From: Zunongwangia sp. HGR-M22
GTDB taxonomy: Bacteria > Bacteroidota > Bacteroidia > Flavobacteriales > Flavobacteriaceae
Length of the DNA stretch: 64,000 nucleotides
Direction of reading: 5' to 3'
NCBI RefSeq assembly: GCF_027594425.1
Contig: NZ_CP115159.1
Span: forward strand, 1,477,001-1,541,000
Below are positions 17,474-25,739 of this stretch, in pieces. Both the position numbers and the translations under genes were made by a program. Below the pieces are notes generated by a model, which was given only the letters and a program-made list of their open reading frames with translations, did no database searches and was not told where the DNA came from. Within the stretch, counting starts at the first letter, position 1. The number at the start of each line of letters is the position of its first letter.

Positions 17474-18859
17474 ATGAGCTTAATAAAATCTATTTCAGGA
17501 ATACGTGGCACTATTGGTGGAAAAATTGGTGATAACTTAACACCTATCGATACCGTAAAGTTTGCTGCCGCTTACGGAACCTGGTTAAAATGGACTTCAG
17601 ATAAAAAAGATTTAAAGGTCGTTATTGGTCGCGACGCCAGAATTTCTGGGAGTATGATCCAACAACTAACGGTAAATACATTAATTGGCTTAGGAATAAA
17701 CGTGATAGATATTGATTTGTCTACAACACCAACAGTTGAAGTTGCGGTGCCTTTAGAAAATGCAGATGGCGGAATTATCCTCACTGCAAGTCACAATCCA
17801 AAACAATGGAATGCATTAAAATTGCTGAATAGGAAAGGTGAATTTTTAAGCGGTGAAGACGGAGCCAAGATTCTTGAAATCGCCGAGAGTGATGATTTTA
17901 ATTTTGCCGAAGTAGATGATCTTGGAAAAATTACTGAAATCGATGATTATATTGATCGACATATCGAGGAAGTTTTAAAACTGAAGTTGGTAGATGTTGA
18001 AAAGGTAAAATCTGCAAAATTTAAAGTGGTTGTAGATGCGGTAAATTCGACCGGAGGAATAGCTATCCCAAAACTTCTACAAAAATTAGGCGCTGAGGTT
18101 GTTGAATTATATTGTGAACCAAATGGTCATTTTCCGCATAATCCAGAACCTTTAAAAGAACATCTTACTGATATTTGCAAATTGGTTAAAACGGAAAATG
18201 CCGATTTTGGAGTGGTAGTAGATCCCGATGTGGATCGTTTGGCCTTTGTCGATGAAACCGGAGAAATGTTTGGTGAAGAATATACGTTAGTGGCCTGTGC
18301 CGATTATGTGCTGGGAAAAACTCCGGGTGATACAGTTAGTAATTTATCGTCCTCTAGAGCTTTACGCGACGTTACCCAAAAACATGGCGGAAATTATAAT
18401 GCCAGCGCTGTTGGAGAAGTAAATGTGGTCACCTTAATGAAAGAAAGTAATGCGGTAATTGGTGGAGAAGGAAACGGCGGAATTATTTATCCTGAAGCGC
18501 ATTACGGGCGTGATAGTTTGGTAGGTGTAGCCTTGTTTTTAACGCATTTAGCTGAAAAGAACGTAAAAGTTTCTGAACTGCGAGCTGAATATCCTGCGTA
18601 TTATATGAGCAAAAATAAAATTGAACTGACTCCGCAAATCGATGTCGATGCCATTTTAAAATCGATGGAAGAGAAATATGCTGATGAAGAAATTAGCACG
18701 TTAGACGGAGTGAAAATCGATTTTCCTGAAAACTGGGTACATCTAAGAAAATCGAACACAGAACCTATTATTCGAATTTATACCGAAGCAAAATCACAAC
18801 AAAAAGCAGATGAACTTGCACAACAAATGATCGAAGAGATTAAAAAAATAATCTCATAA
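17474..18859 (+). CDS. glmM: phosphoglucosamine mutase / phosphohexomutase
   Basis: 461 residues of the alpha-D-phosphohexomutase superfamily, with the phosphoserine loop 'TASHNPKQWN' at 104-113 (Ser106), a magnesium-binding 'DPDVDRLAF' near 248, a sugar-binding loop 'GGEGNGG' and a phosphate-binding C-terminal 'RKSNTEPIIRIYTEA'. The role is interconversion of glucosamine-6-P and glucosamine-1-P for UDP-GlcNAc synthesis. In this phylum GlmM and phosphomannomutase paralogues are hard to separate by sequence, so activity on mannose or glucose phosphates is possible. It is a single gene with its own promoter and terminator. Confidence 0.85.
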   Translation: MSLIKSISGIRGTIGGKIGDNLTPIDTVKFAAAYGTWLKWTSDKKDLKVVIGRDARISGSMIQQLTVNTLIGLGINVIDIDLSTTPTVEVAVPLENADGGIILTASHNPKQWNALKLLNRKGEFLSGEDGAKILEIAESDDFNFAEVDDLGKITEIDDYIDRHIEEVLKLKLVDVEKVKSAKFKVVVDAVNSTGGIAIPKLLQKLGAEVVELYCEPNGHFPHNPEPLKEHLTDICKLVKTENADFGVVVDPDVDRLAFVDETGEMFGEEYTLVACADYVLGKTPGDTVSNLSSSRALRDVTQKHGGNYNASAVGEVNVVTLMKESNAVIGGEGNGGIIYPEAHYGRDSLVGVALFLTHLAEKNVKVSELRAEYPAYYMSKNKIELTPQIDVDAILKSMEEKYADEEISTLDGVKIDFPENWVHLRKSNTEPIIRIYTEAKSQQKADELAQQMIEEIKKIIS

Positions 18860-18880
18860 TTTTTCCCATAAAAGAATAAA

Positions 18881-18909
18881 AGCCGAAATTATTGAATTTC
18901 GGCTTTTTT
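18881..18909. terminator. bidirectional terminator
   Basis: AGCCGAAAT pairs with ATTTCGGCT around a short loop, with A-rich left and T-rich right flanks, between convergent glmM and the small secreted-protein gene. Confidence 0.9.
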
Positions 18910-18920
18910 GATGTGGCCAT

Positions 18921-19385
18921 TTATTCTAAATCGATGCCATTTATCTGCACATCTTCTAGGATTGAAGCAAAATAAATAATTGTATTTAGAGGTCTTTCTT
19001 TATCTATGGTTTGGCTAAAAGAAGAGATTTTAGATTGTTCAAAATCTAAGGTAAATACAGGTTCTTTTTTTCCGTTTTGATAAACAATTAAATTTCCAGA
19101 CCATTCTTCGGGGATTCCTTTAAGCCAATCTAAAAATGTTTTATCGATTTGATGCTCTAACGAAGCTGAAAAGTGAACCTTAAATTTATTAGATTCTTCC
19201 GATTTATTATAGCTATCCAGTATATAATCAATTTGGCTTAGTGAATAAGTTTGCTGGATCTTTTGGTTCTTTTTTAATGTAAGCTGGATGCTGTCTAGTG
19301 TTTCTTCAGCAGTAGGATCGTTCTTTTTTTGTGCACTAACAGAAATGCTTACAACTAAAAAGAGAATGGCTATTAAGTTTTTCAT
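18921..19385 (-). CDS. hypothetical secreted protein
   Basis: 154 residues with a signal peptide (1-18, MKNLIAILFLVVSISVSAQ). The rest looks like a small beta-rich domain: 'FKVHFSASLEHQIDKTFLDWLKGI', then 'GNLIVYQNGKKEPVFTLDFEQSKISSFSQTID', ending 'DVQINGIDLE'. The spacing of strand, 'FLDWL', strand, strand loosely recalls TssD/Hcp-like tube proteins, but a Sec signal peptide does not fit that role. No neighbour suggests a function. Confidence 0.6.
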   Translation of the reverse strand: MKNLIAILFLVVSISVSAQKKNDPTAEETLDSIQLTLKKNQKIQQTYSLSQIDYILDSYNKSEESNKFKVHFSASLEHQIDKTFLDWLKGIPEEWSGNLIVYQNGKKEPVFTLDFEQSKISSFSQTIDKERPLNTIIYFASILEDVQINGIDLE

Positions 19386-19699
19386 AATCTTAATTTTAAT
19401 GTTTTTGTTTCTAAGAATAGTTTTTTTGGAAAGATTTAAAATCCATAAAAAATGATTGATTTTAAAAATTACCGGTTCACAAAAATCATTTTTTATAACA
19501 TATTATTTATCACTGTTTTCAGTGAAAAGTATTTTTATACTGCAAGCAAACTATTGAAAAGAGTTAAATAGGTTGAAAATTAACTAAGCGTCTTATGCTA
19601 AATCTCTTGATTTTTGACAAGTTATAAAGAATGTCTTTTTTTTGCTGAGCATGAAAACTAAGGAAGTTATTTAATGCTACTATTTCAGTAATTTCGAAT
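19386..19699. other. AT-rich intergenic region with long inverted repeat
   Basis: No gene is supported. An 11-bp perfect inverted repeat, AAAAAATGATT (19447-19457) and AATCATTTTTT (19484-19494), encloses 26 bases. It lies between the acyltransferase gene and the small secreted-protein gene, both on the minus strand, and could be a terminator or processing signal. Confidence 0.45.
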
Positions 19700-20602
19700 T
19701 TATTTCACCACAGCATTCTCTGGGATAGGCGCGTTACGATGTTTAAAGCGTTTATGCGTCCAAAGGTAATATTCGGGTTTTGCTTTAATTTGTGCTTCCA
19801 GTCGATCACGAAATGAAGTAGTGATAAAGAATTCAGGTTCAGATTGTGGATTATTGGTAATCTTTTTTAAACGGGCTTCATAGAAACCTCGTTTTACTTT
19901 TTCGACTTCAAGATAATACACCGGCATATCAAAATCTCTAGCTAGTTTTTCAGATCCGGTGAAGAAAGGAACTTTAACGCCCATAAAATCGGTCCAGAAT
20001 TTATAGTTTGCGCGCTTTGGGGTTTGATCGGCGATCATTCCGTAAATTCCTTTTAGATCATTTTTTTGATGGCGCGCGATGGTGCTCACTACACGGTGAG
20101 ATTCGATCATTTCAGTATTAAATTTTCCGCGAATGTCTTTAATAAGTTTATCAAAGCGTTTATTTCTAATTCTTTTGTAAATACCGTGACCTTTTAATTT
20201 GAGTCCGTATACTTCCATAGAAATCATCCACTCGTAACTGGCATAATGTCCGCACATTACTAAAACACCTTTGCCAAGTTTATTAATATTTTCAATTTCT
20301 TCAGGATGGGTAAATACAAAACGTTTTTTAATTTCTTTTTCAGAAATATTCATCGTTTTAATCATCTCTAGAAACATATCGCACATGTGGTGATAGAATT
20401 TCTTTTTGATGATGTTTCTTTCTTTTTCAGACTTTTCAGGAAAAGCGATTTTTAAGTTTTTAACGACCGTTTTTTTTCGGTAACCAATTAAATGATACAC
20501 TAAAACATAAATTAAATCTGAAAAAATATAGAATAGCCTAAATGGCAAAATAGAAATTAACCAAAGTAGAGGATAGGCCAGCCAGAAAACTAATCCTTGC
20601 AT
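19700..20602 (-). CDS. lysophospholipid / lipid A acyltransferase (LpxL/HtrB family)
   Basis: 300 residues with an N-terminal hydrophobic helix (about 1-20) and an acyltransferase domain. The catalytic motif is HX4E ('GHYASYEW', around 118), followed by 'HGIYKRIRNKRFDKLI' and 'GMIADQTPKRANYKFWTDFMGVKVPFFTGSEKLA', all typical of LpxL-like secondary acyltransferases of lipid A at the inner membrane. Bacteroidota members often have Glu where proteobacterial ones have Asp. It is transcribed divergently from the rhomboid gene. Confidence 0.9.
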   Translation of the reverse strand: MQGLVFWLAYPLLWLISILPFRLFYIFSDLIYVLVYHLIGYRKKTVVKNLKIAFPEKSEKERNIIKKKFYHHMCDMFLEMIKTMNISEKEIKKRFVFTHPEEIENINKLGKGVLVMCGHYASYEWMISMEVYGLKLKGHGIYKRIRNKRFDKLIKDIRGKFNTEMIESHRVVSTIARHQKNDLKGIYGMIADQTPKRANYKFWTDFMGVKVPFFTGSEKLARDFDMPVYYLEVEKVKRGFYEARLKKITNNPQSEPEFFITTSFRDRLEAQIKAKPEYYLWTHKRFKHRNAPIPENAVVK

Positions 20603-20616
20603 AAAAAAACTTTCAG

Positions 20617-20635
20617 CAAATATATGGTATATTTG
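20617..20635. promoter_or_regulatory. back-to-back divergent promoter boxes
   Basis: CAAATATA at 20617-20624 is a minus-strand TATATTTG box for the acyltransferase gene (TTG lies about 21 bases upstream of it). TATATTTG at 20628-20635 is a plus-strand box for the rhomboid gene. Only three bases separate them, so two RNA polymerases could not occupy both at once. Confidence 0.6.
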
Positions 20636-20654
20636 AAACTAAACTGCAACACCT

Positions 20655-21302
20655 ATGGGAGATTTAAGCTTGGTAACCATTATCATTATCGCGGCTAACG
20701 TGATTATATCCTTTAAAGGATTTAATGATCCAGGATTTTTTCATAAATATAAATTCAATATTGCTGATATAAAAAGTGGTAAAAAATATCAAATATTTAC
20801 TTCGGGATTTTTACATGTAGATCATTCTCATTTATTTGTGAATATGCTTACGCTTTATTTTTTTGCAGAATCTGTGATGTATTATTTGGGTACCACAGGT
20901 TTTATTGTTGTGTATTTAGTGAGTTTGATATTAGGCAATTTACTTTCTCTTTATTTCCATAAGGATGAGTATCACTATACCGCCGTAGGGGCGAGTGGTG
21001 CAGTAATGGGCGTGTTATATGCAGCAATCTTACTAAATCCCGATATGATGCTAGGATTGTTTTTTATTATACCCATCCCTGCATACTTATTTGGAATTGG
21101 TTATTTGCTTTATACTATTTACGGTATGAAGAGTAGACGAGATAGTATTGGTCATGATGCTCATTTTGGCGGAGCGGTTGGAGGATATTTATCAACAATA
21201 ATTCTTGCTCCTTATGTATTAGAGGCTCATCTTGTGATGGTTATACTTTTAGCTATTCCAATCATTGTTTTATTTATCCTTCATCGTACCGGTAAATTAT
21301 AG
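20655..21302 (+). CDS. rhomboid family intramembrane serine protease
   Basis: 215 residues with about six membrane segments. The catalytic Ser lies in 'GASGAVMG' (Ser114), and the catalytic His in 'DAHFGGAVGGYL' (His170) of a later helix. The 'HSHLFVNM' stretch near 57-64 supplies the usual His and Asn of the oxyanion region. Rhomboids cleave membrane proteins within the bilayer; the substrate here is unknown. The start is supported by a TATATTTG box about 20 bases upstream. Confidence 0.92.
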   Translation: MGDLSLVTIIIIAANVIISFKGFNDPGFFHKYKFNIADIKSGKKYQIFTSGFLHVDHSHLFVNMLTLYFFAESVMYYLGTTGFIVVYLVSLILGNLLSLYFHKDEYHYTAVGASGAVMGVLYAAILLNPDMMLGLFFIIPIPAYLFGIGYLLYTIYGMKSRRDSIGHDAHFGGAVGGYLSTIILAPYVLEAHLVMVILLAIPIIVLFILHRTGKL

Positions 21303-21353
21303 TTTGGTATCGTATTTGAAATACTTACTATAAATCTAAAAAAAATCAATCTT

Positions 21354-22031
21354 ATGAAAAAGTTAGTGCTACTACTGGCGGTTATCACCAGCATGGGTGT
21401 AAACGCACAAAATTCTGCCGAAAGAAATGTAGTTAATGTAAATGGAGAAGGTACTGTAAATGTAGTTCCCGATCAGGTTACTATAAGTTCTAGAATAGAA
21501 ACAGAAGGATTAAATGCTGAAGATGTTAAGAAGGAAAATGATGAGATAGCGAATAATATATTCAAATATTTAAAATCTCAAGGTGTTGCTGAAAAGAATA
21601 TCCAGACCGAATATGTGAATCTTAATAAGCGTACTGATTATAATACCAAAGAAGAAACGTATGTAGCCAACCAGTCTATTTCTATTAAGTTGGAAAACTT
21701 AAAAAACTACGAGAAGATTATGCAGGGGTTACTTAAAAATGGCTTAAATCGAATTAATAGCGTAAGTTTCTCTTCCTCTAATATGGAAGAGTATCAAAAG
21801 GAGGCCAGGAAAAAAGCGGTTTTAGATGCAAAGCAAAAAGCTGAAGATCTTGTGGCTCCATTAGATCAGGAAATTGGTAAAGCGGTAATGATTTCAGAAA
21901 GTAGTCAGAATAATTATCCAGTAATGCGAATGGCAGAGATGAAGTCTTCACAGAGTTCAGATCAACAAACTATCGCTCCTGGTGAAATGGAAATTAGCGT
22001 AAGTGTTACGATAAGTTTTCAATTATATTAA
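21354..22031 (+). CDS. SIMPL domain-containing secreted protein (DUF541)
   Basis: 225 residues with a signal peptide (1-18, …GVNAQ). The mature part begins 'VVNVNGEGTVNVVPDQVTISSRIETEG', typical of the SIMPL/DUF541 fold, and contains 'KKAVLDAKQKAEDLVAPL', the conserved helix. Family members are periplasmic or outer-membrane associated, with BP26 of Brucella forming channel-like oligomers; the physiological role is unclear. It follows the rhomboid gene by 51 bases and may be co-transcribed. Confidence 0.9.
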   Translation: MKKLVLLLAVITSMGVNAQNSAERNVVNVNGEGTVNVVPDQVTISSRIETEGLNAEDVKKENDEIANNIFKYLKSQGVAEKNIQTEYVNLNKRTDYNTKEETYVANQSISIKLENLKNYEKIMQGLLKNGLNRINSVSFSSSNMEEYQKEARKKAVLDAKQKAEDLVAPLDQEIGKAVMISESSQNNYPVMRMAEMKSSQSSDQQTIAPGEMEISVSVTISFQLY

Positions 22032-22058
22032 TCAAGAATATAGAATTAGTAGAACAAA

Positions 22059-22088
22059 AAAATCCCCGGTTTTGCCGGGGATTTTTTT
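22059..22088. terminator. bidirectional terminator
   Basis: AATCCCCGG pairs with CCGGGGATT around TTTTG, flanked by an A-run and a T-run, between the SIMPL gene and the convergent TlpA-like gene. Confidence 0.92.
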
Positions 22089-22107
22089 ATAATTATTTCC
22101 GAAGAAA

Positions 22108-23235
22108 TTATTCAGCATTCGCCAAAAGCTCCTCTATTTTTTTGTCTAGCGCTTCTTCACCTCTAACATCGCGATCTACGATCACTCCGTTTTCATCCAA
22201 GATAAAAGTTGCCGGGATAGCACGAACTCCGTATTTTTTAGCAATAGGATCATTCCAGGCCTGTAGGTTAGATACGTGATTCCAAATAAGACCATCATCT
22301 TTTATAGCTTGTAACCATTTATCTTTGTCTTCTTCTTTATCTAAAGACACAGCAATAATATTTAAGCCTTTATCATGATACTTATTGTAAACTTTAACCA
22401 CATTAGGGTTTTCTTTTCGGCAAGGCTTACACCATGATGCCCAAAAATCTACGATTGTAACTTTACCAAGTACATCACGTAATGCAAGATTTTCACCTTC
22501 TGGAGTAGTAGCGCTAAAATCTGGTGCTTTGCTACCAATTTCTGTAGCCGTCATAGATTCTAATTGTTCTCCAACTTTACTACCAAGCGGCGTGTTTTTA
22601 ATTTCTTCGTTTAAAGAATTGTACATCTCTTTAAGCTCTTTAGTAGTAGCTCCCTGCATTCTTAACAAATCCATTATCGCCATTAAAGATACAAATGCAT
22701 CTTTGTTCTCTTTGATAATTTGTTTTTTGAATAACTTGTCGTTATCCATAATTTCTTGTTGTGTACCTTGTAAGGTTTCCAATTTCGTAGAGTCTTGACT
22801 TTGATAAGCCGATCGCATCTCTACTCTTAAATTACTAACCTCTTTATTTATGCTATTTAAGTTTTCAAGATATTCATTAAGAAGCTCGTTTTGTTTACCT
22901 CCTTGTTTCTTAGAAGTCTGTAAGCTATCTTTATATAATGTAAAATCGATATTTTCGTTTTCAGAAATAAAAAGAACCATACCATTTACACCTTCAACCT
23001 CTAGATAACTTAAATTAGGACTTTTGGTTTCTGCAAGATCTGCTTCAAACTTACCGTCTTTTACGGTAGTAGAATCAATTCTTTCTGGACGTTGGTTTAG
23101 ATCTGTTAATTCAGAAATATAAATTTTCTTTCCATTTTCGATACCATCAGCCTTACCTGAGATCGAATATCCCTTATCTTTTTCGCATCCGGTTAGTATA
23201 ACCAATAAACTAGCTATTCCTATTAATTTTCGCAT
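22108..23235 (-). CDS. TlpA-like thioredoxin-fold lipoprotein with DUF4369
   Basis: 375 residues: lipobox Cys at 17 (LTGC), an N-terminal DUF4369-type beta domain ('GYSISGKADGIENGKKIYISEL', about 20-115), a helical linker rich in charged residues, and a C-terminal thioredoxin domain with the redox motif 'WASWCKPC' near residue 265 and the cis-Pro region 'GVRAIPATFILDENG'. Such proteins act in the periplasm as thiol-disulfide reductants, for example in cytochrome maturation or repair. A TACTTTTG box on the minus strand at 23263-23256 is a probable promoter. Confidence 0.92.
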   Translation of the reverse strand: MRKLIGIASLLVILTGCEKDKGYSISGKADGIENGKKIYISELTDLNQRPERIDSTTVKDGKFEADLAETKSPNLSYLEVEGVNGMVLFISENENIDFTLYKDSLQTSKKQGGKQNELLNEYLENLNSINKEVSNLRVEMRSAYQSQDSTKLETLQGTQQEIMDNDKLFKKQIIKENKDAFVSLMAIMDLLRMQGATTKELKEMYNSLNEEIKNTPLGSKVGEQLESMTATEIGSKAPDFSATTPEGENLALRDVLGKVTIVDFWASWCKPCRKENPNVVKVYNKYHDKGLNIIAVSLDKEEDKDKWLQAIKDDGLIWNHVSNLQAWNDPIAKKYGVRAIPATFILDENGVIVDRDVRGEEALDKKIEELLANAE

Positions 23236-23255
23236 GATAAAATATTAATTTTGTG

Positions 23256-23263
23256 CAAAAGTA
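23256..23263 (-). promoter_or_regulatory. candidate -7 box of the TlpA-like gene
   Basis: Reads TACTTTTG on the minus strand, matching TAnnTTTG, about 20 bases before the ATG. Confidence 0.45.
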
Positions 23264-23352
23264 ATGAACTGGTGATTGAAAGCGGTGTGATTATTGCAAA
23301 AGTTTTGTAATTTAAAAACCAATATAATTTACCGAAAACGACGCGATAAAGA

Positions 23353-25719
23353 ATGAAGGATCAAAAACAGGATTTTCCCTTAGATATAAAAGTTAGCTTT
23401 CATAAAGTAATAGAGCAATACGAAGATCGGCTTGAAGTTGAAGAAAATCCTATTGCCAAAAATTATATCGAAAGTGTGCTAAATTATATTAAGGATTATC
23501 CAAACCTTGTCGATGGAATTGATACTATAGAGGAGTTAAAAAAATATCGGGATCCAATTAAAATATTACTTGACGATCTTTTTCCCAGCGTTTTGAGTAA
23601 TAACGAAATTAAAGCAGTTTCTATACCTTATCATAATTTACTTTTTAATCATTCTAATCGTTTAAAAAAAATTATAGAGGCTGCAGGAGAAGATTTTAAG
23701 CCTGAAATGCGAGAAATCGACGGGAATTCTAAATACATTCATGCCTGTATTAATATTCTAAATAATTATTACGATTTTAATTTAGATTTTTCCAGACCAC
23801 CATATTATGATATTCCAGATGAAAATGGAATAGAGAAGCATTATAGAGCGAGTTTGAATGGTGACTTCGTAGAACTGTATCCTAAAAAAGAAGCAAAAGA
23901 AATTACACAAGATGATGTAGATGAATTACTTCAGGATGTGGATAATATTGATCTTTGGAAAGAGAAATTCCCTCCATGTAGCTGGGTTTTCAAGGGATTC
24001 ATAATCGTAAACCTTACAGATGTAACTATCGAAGATGCTATATCTGAATTGAAAACAACCTTACTTTTCCAAAAAACGACACGCAAAGACGAGCTTGAAA
24101 AATTGCAAGGTATTTTTAGAACTATTTATAAAGTTCCAGATCTACGTGTAGGATTTACGAGTTACAATATTGATGAAAAAACTTTTGAACGCGTCACTAA
24201 AATGAACGCAAAAAGTTTTATGCTGAATAAAGATCTATCCAGCGATTGTAAAACCGGTATTTGCGAGCAAAGTTTTAATAGTCTTATTGAGAAGAATAAA
24301 AAATTTAGCATTCCTAATGTGGAAATCTATGCTAAAGAAAATGACAATTTGTTAGCCAAAAATCTTCTCGCGAACGATGTTAAAAGCTGCATTTTGGCGC
24401 CATTATCAAAAAATGGCAATTTGGTAGGAGTATTAGAATTAGTGGCCAATAGAAAAAATGTATTAAATCGGATCAATGCAATGAAGCTTGATGAGATTTT
24501 GCCATATATCATCACTGCATCAGAGCGGAACAAAAATGATTTTGAAAATCGTGTAAAAGCTGTAATCCAGAGCGAATGTACATCAATCCACCCAAGTGTT
24601 CTCTGGATTTTTGAACGGGAAGCACGTAAATTCATCAGTGATTACGATAGCGACGGTTTAGCTTCTTTTAAAGATATCGTTTTTAAAGATGTTTATCCTT
24701 TATACGGGCAAATTGATATCGTAGCAAGTAGTGACGCTAGGAATGATGCTATTCAAAAAGATTTGCTTTATCAATTAGATGTAATTCTTAATATTATTGA
24801 TAAAGCTTATCAAATTGAAGAATTACCTATTTACGAACAGGTGAAGTTCAGGATTAAAGACTTTAGAGAAGACATCGAAGAGAGTCTAAATGCTAGTAGT
24901 GAGCAAAAAATATTTGGTCTTTTGCAAAAAGAGGTGAATCCATTAATGGAACATTTAGAGAAACAAAGTGAAGAAATTCGCGGAATGGTTGCCGAGTATC
25001 AAGAACTGCTAAACCCTGAGACAGGTATTGTGTATAATCACCGTAAAAATTATGATGACACGGTGCAACAAATTAATCGTACCATGTCTCGTTTTTTAGA
25101 TAAAAAACAATCGGAAGCGCAGCAAATTTATCCTCATTATTTTGAACGTTACAAAACCGATGGTGTAGATCATAATATGTATATCGGCGCATCGCTTACC
25201 AAAAATAAACCTTTTAATGCCGTTTATCTTTATAATCTAAGATTGTGGCAAATTAAGACGATGGTAGAAATGGAAAATAAATTCTATCATTTGCAAGAAT
25301 CTACACCTATGCATTTAGATGCTGCTTCACTAATTTTAGTATATAATTCTACTTTATCTATTAGGTACCGGATGGATGAAAAGAAATTTGATGTCGACGG
25401 CACTTATAATGCACGCTACGAAATTATCAAAAAACGAATTGATAAAGCATTCATTAAGGGAACTGAAGAACGAATTACTCAAAAAGGTAAGATTGTAATT
25501 ATTTACTCTCAAAAATCTGATGAACGCGAATATTTGAGATATGTAAAGTATTTACAAGCAAAGGATTATTTAGGAGACGAATTAGAATTACTAGAGCTAG
25601 AAGATGTTCAGGGAGTGATTGGTTTAAAAGCAATACGTGTAAATGTTCTATATACTTCAGATAAAAAAGATCATCAAGACTCTATAACTTACGAAAATCT
25701 TATGGAAGAGTTGCATTAA
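23353..25719 (+). CDS. large GAF domain-containing protein of unknown function
   Basis: 788 residues, no signal peptide and no membrane segment. One GAF-like region lies at about 265-395 ('SLIEKNKKFSIPNVEIYAKENDNLLAKNLLANDVKSCILAPLSKNGNLVGVLELV', read in pieces). No kinase, cyclase, phosphodiesterase or DNA-binding output domain is visible. The C-terminal half is helical, with heptad-like charged stretches (about 520-640), and ends 'ITYENLMEELH'. It may be a ligand-sensing scaffold. It converges with the HD/Pycsar-effector-like gene 20 bases away, and the terminator stem between them includes its last codons. Confidence 0.7.
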   Translation: MKDQKQDFPLDIKVSFHKVIEQYEDRLEVEENPIAKNYIESVLNYIKDYPNLVDGIDTIEELKKYRDPIKILLDDLFPSVLSNNEIKAVSIPYHNLLFNHSNRLKKIIEAAGEDFKPEMREIDGNSKYIHACINILNNYYDFNLDFSRPPYYDIPDENGIEKHYRASLNGDFVELYPKKEAKEITQDDVDELLQDVDNIDLWKEKFPPCSWVFKGFIIVNLTDVTIEDAISELKTTLLFQKTTRKDELEKLQGIFRTIYKVPDLRVGFTSYNIDEKTFERVTKMNAKSFMLNKDLSSDCKTGICEQSFNSLIEKNKKFSIPNVEIYAKENDNLLAKNLLANDVKSCILAPLSKNGNLVGVLELVANRKNVLNRINAMKLDEILPYIITASERNKNDFENRVKAVIQSECTSIHPSVLWIFEREARKFISDYDSDGLASFKDIVFKDVYPLYGQIDIVASSDARNDAIQKDLLYQLDVILNIIDKAYQIEELPIYEQVKFRIKDFREDIEESLNASSEQKIFGLLQKEVNPLMEHLEKQSEEIRGMVAEYQELLNPETGIVYNHRKNYDDTVQQINRTMSRFLDKKQSEAQQIYPHYFERYKTDGVDHNMYIGASLTKNKPFNAVYLYNLRLWQIKTMVEMENKFYHLQESTPMHLDAASLILVYNSTLSIRYRMDEKKFDVDGTYNARYEIIKKRIDKAFIKGTEERITQKGKIVIIYSQKSDEREYLRYVKYLQAKDYLGDELELLELEDVQGVIGLKAIRVNVLYTSDKKDHQDSITYENLMEELH

Positions 25720-25729
25720 ACTCTTCCAT
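25702..25729. terminator. bidirectional hairpin overlapping the GAF gene stop
   Basis: ATGGAAGAGTT (25702-25712) pairs perfectly with AACTCTTCCAT (25719-25729) around a six-base loop that carries the stop codon, followed by a T-rich stretch. The left arm encodes the last residues of the GAF protein, and the hairpin also lies 10 bases past the stop of the convergent gene. Confidence 0.7.
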
Positions 25730-25739
25730 GTTATTTCTC

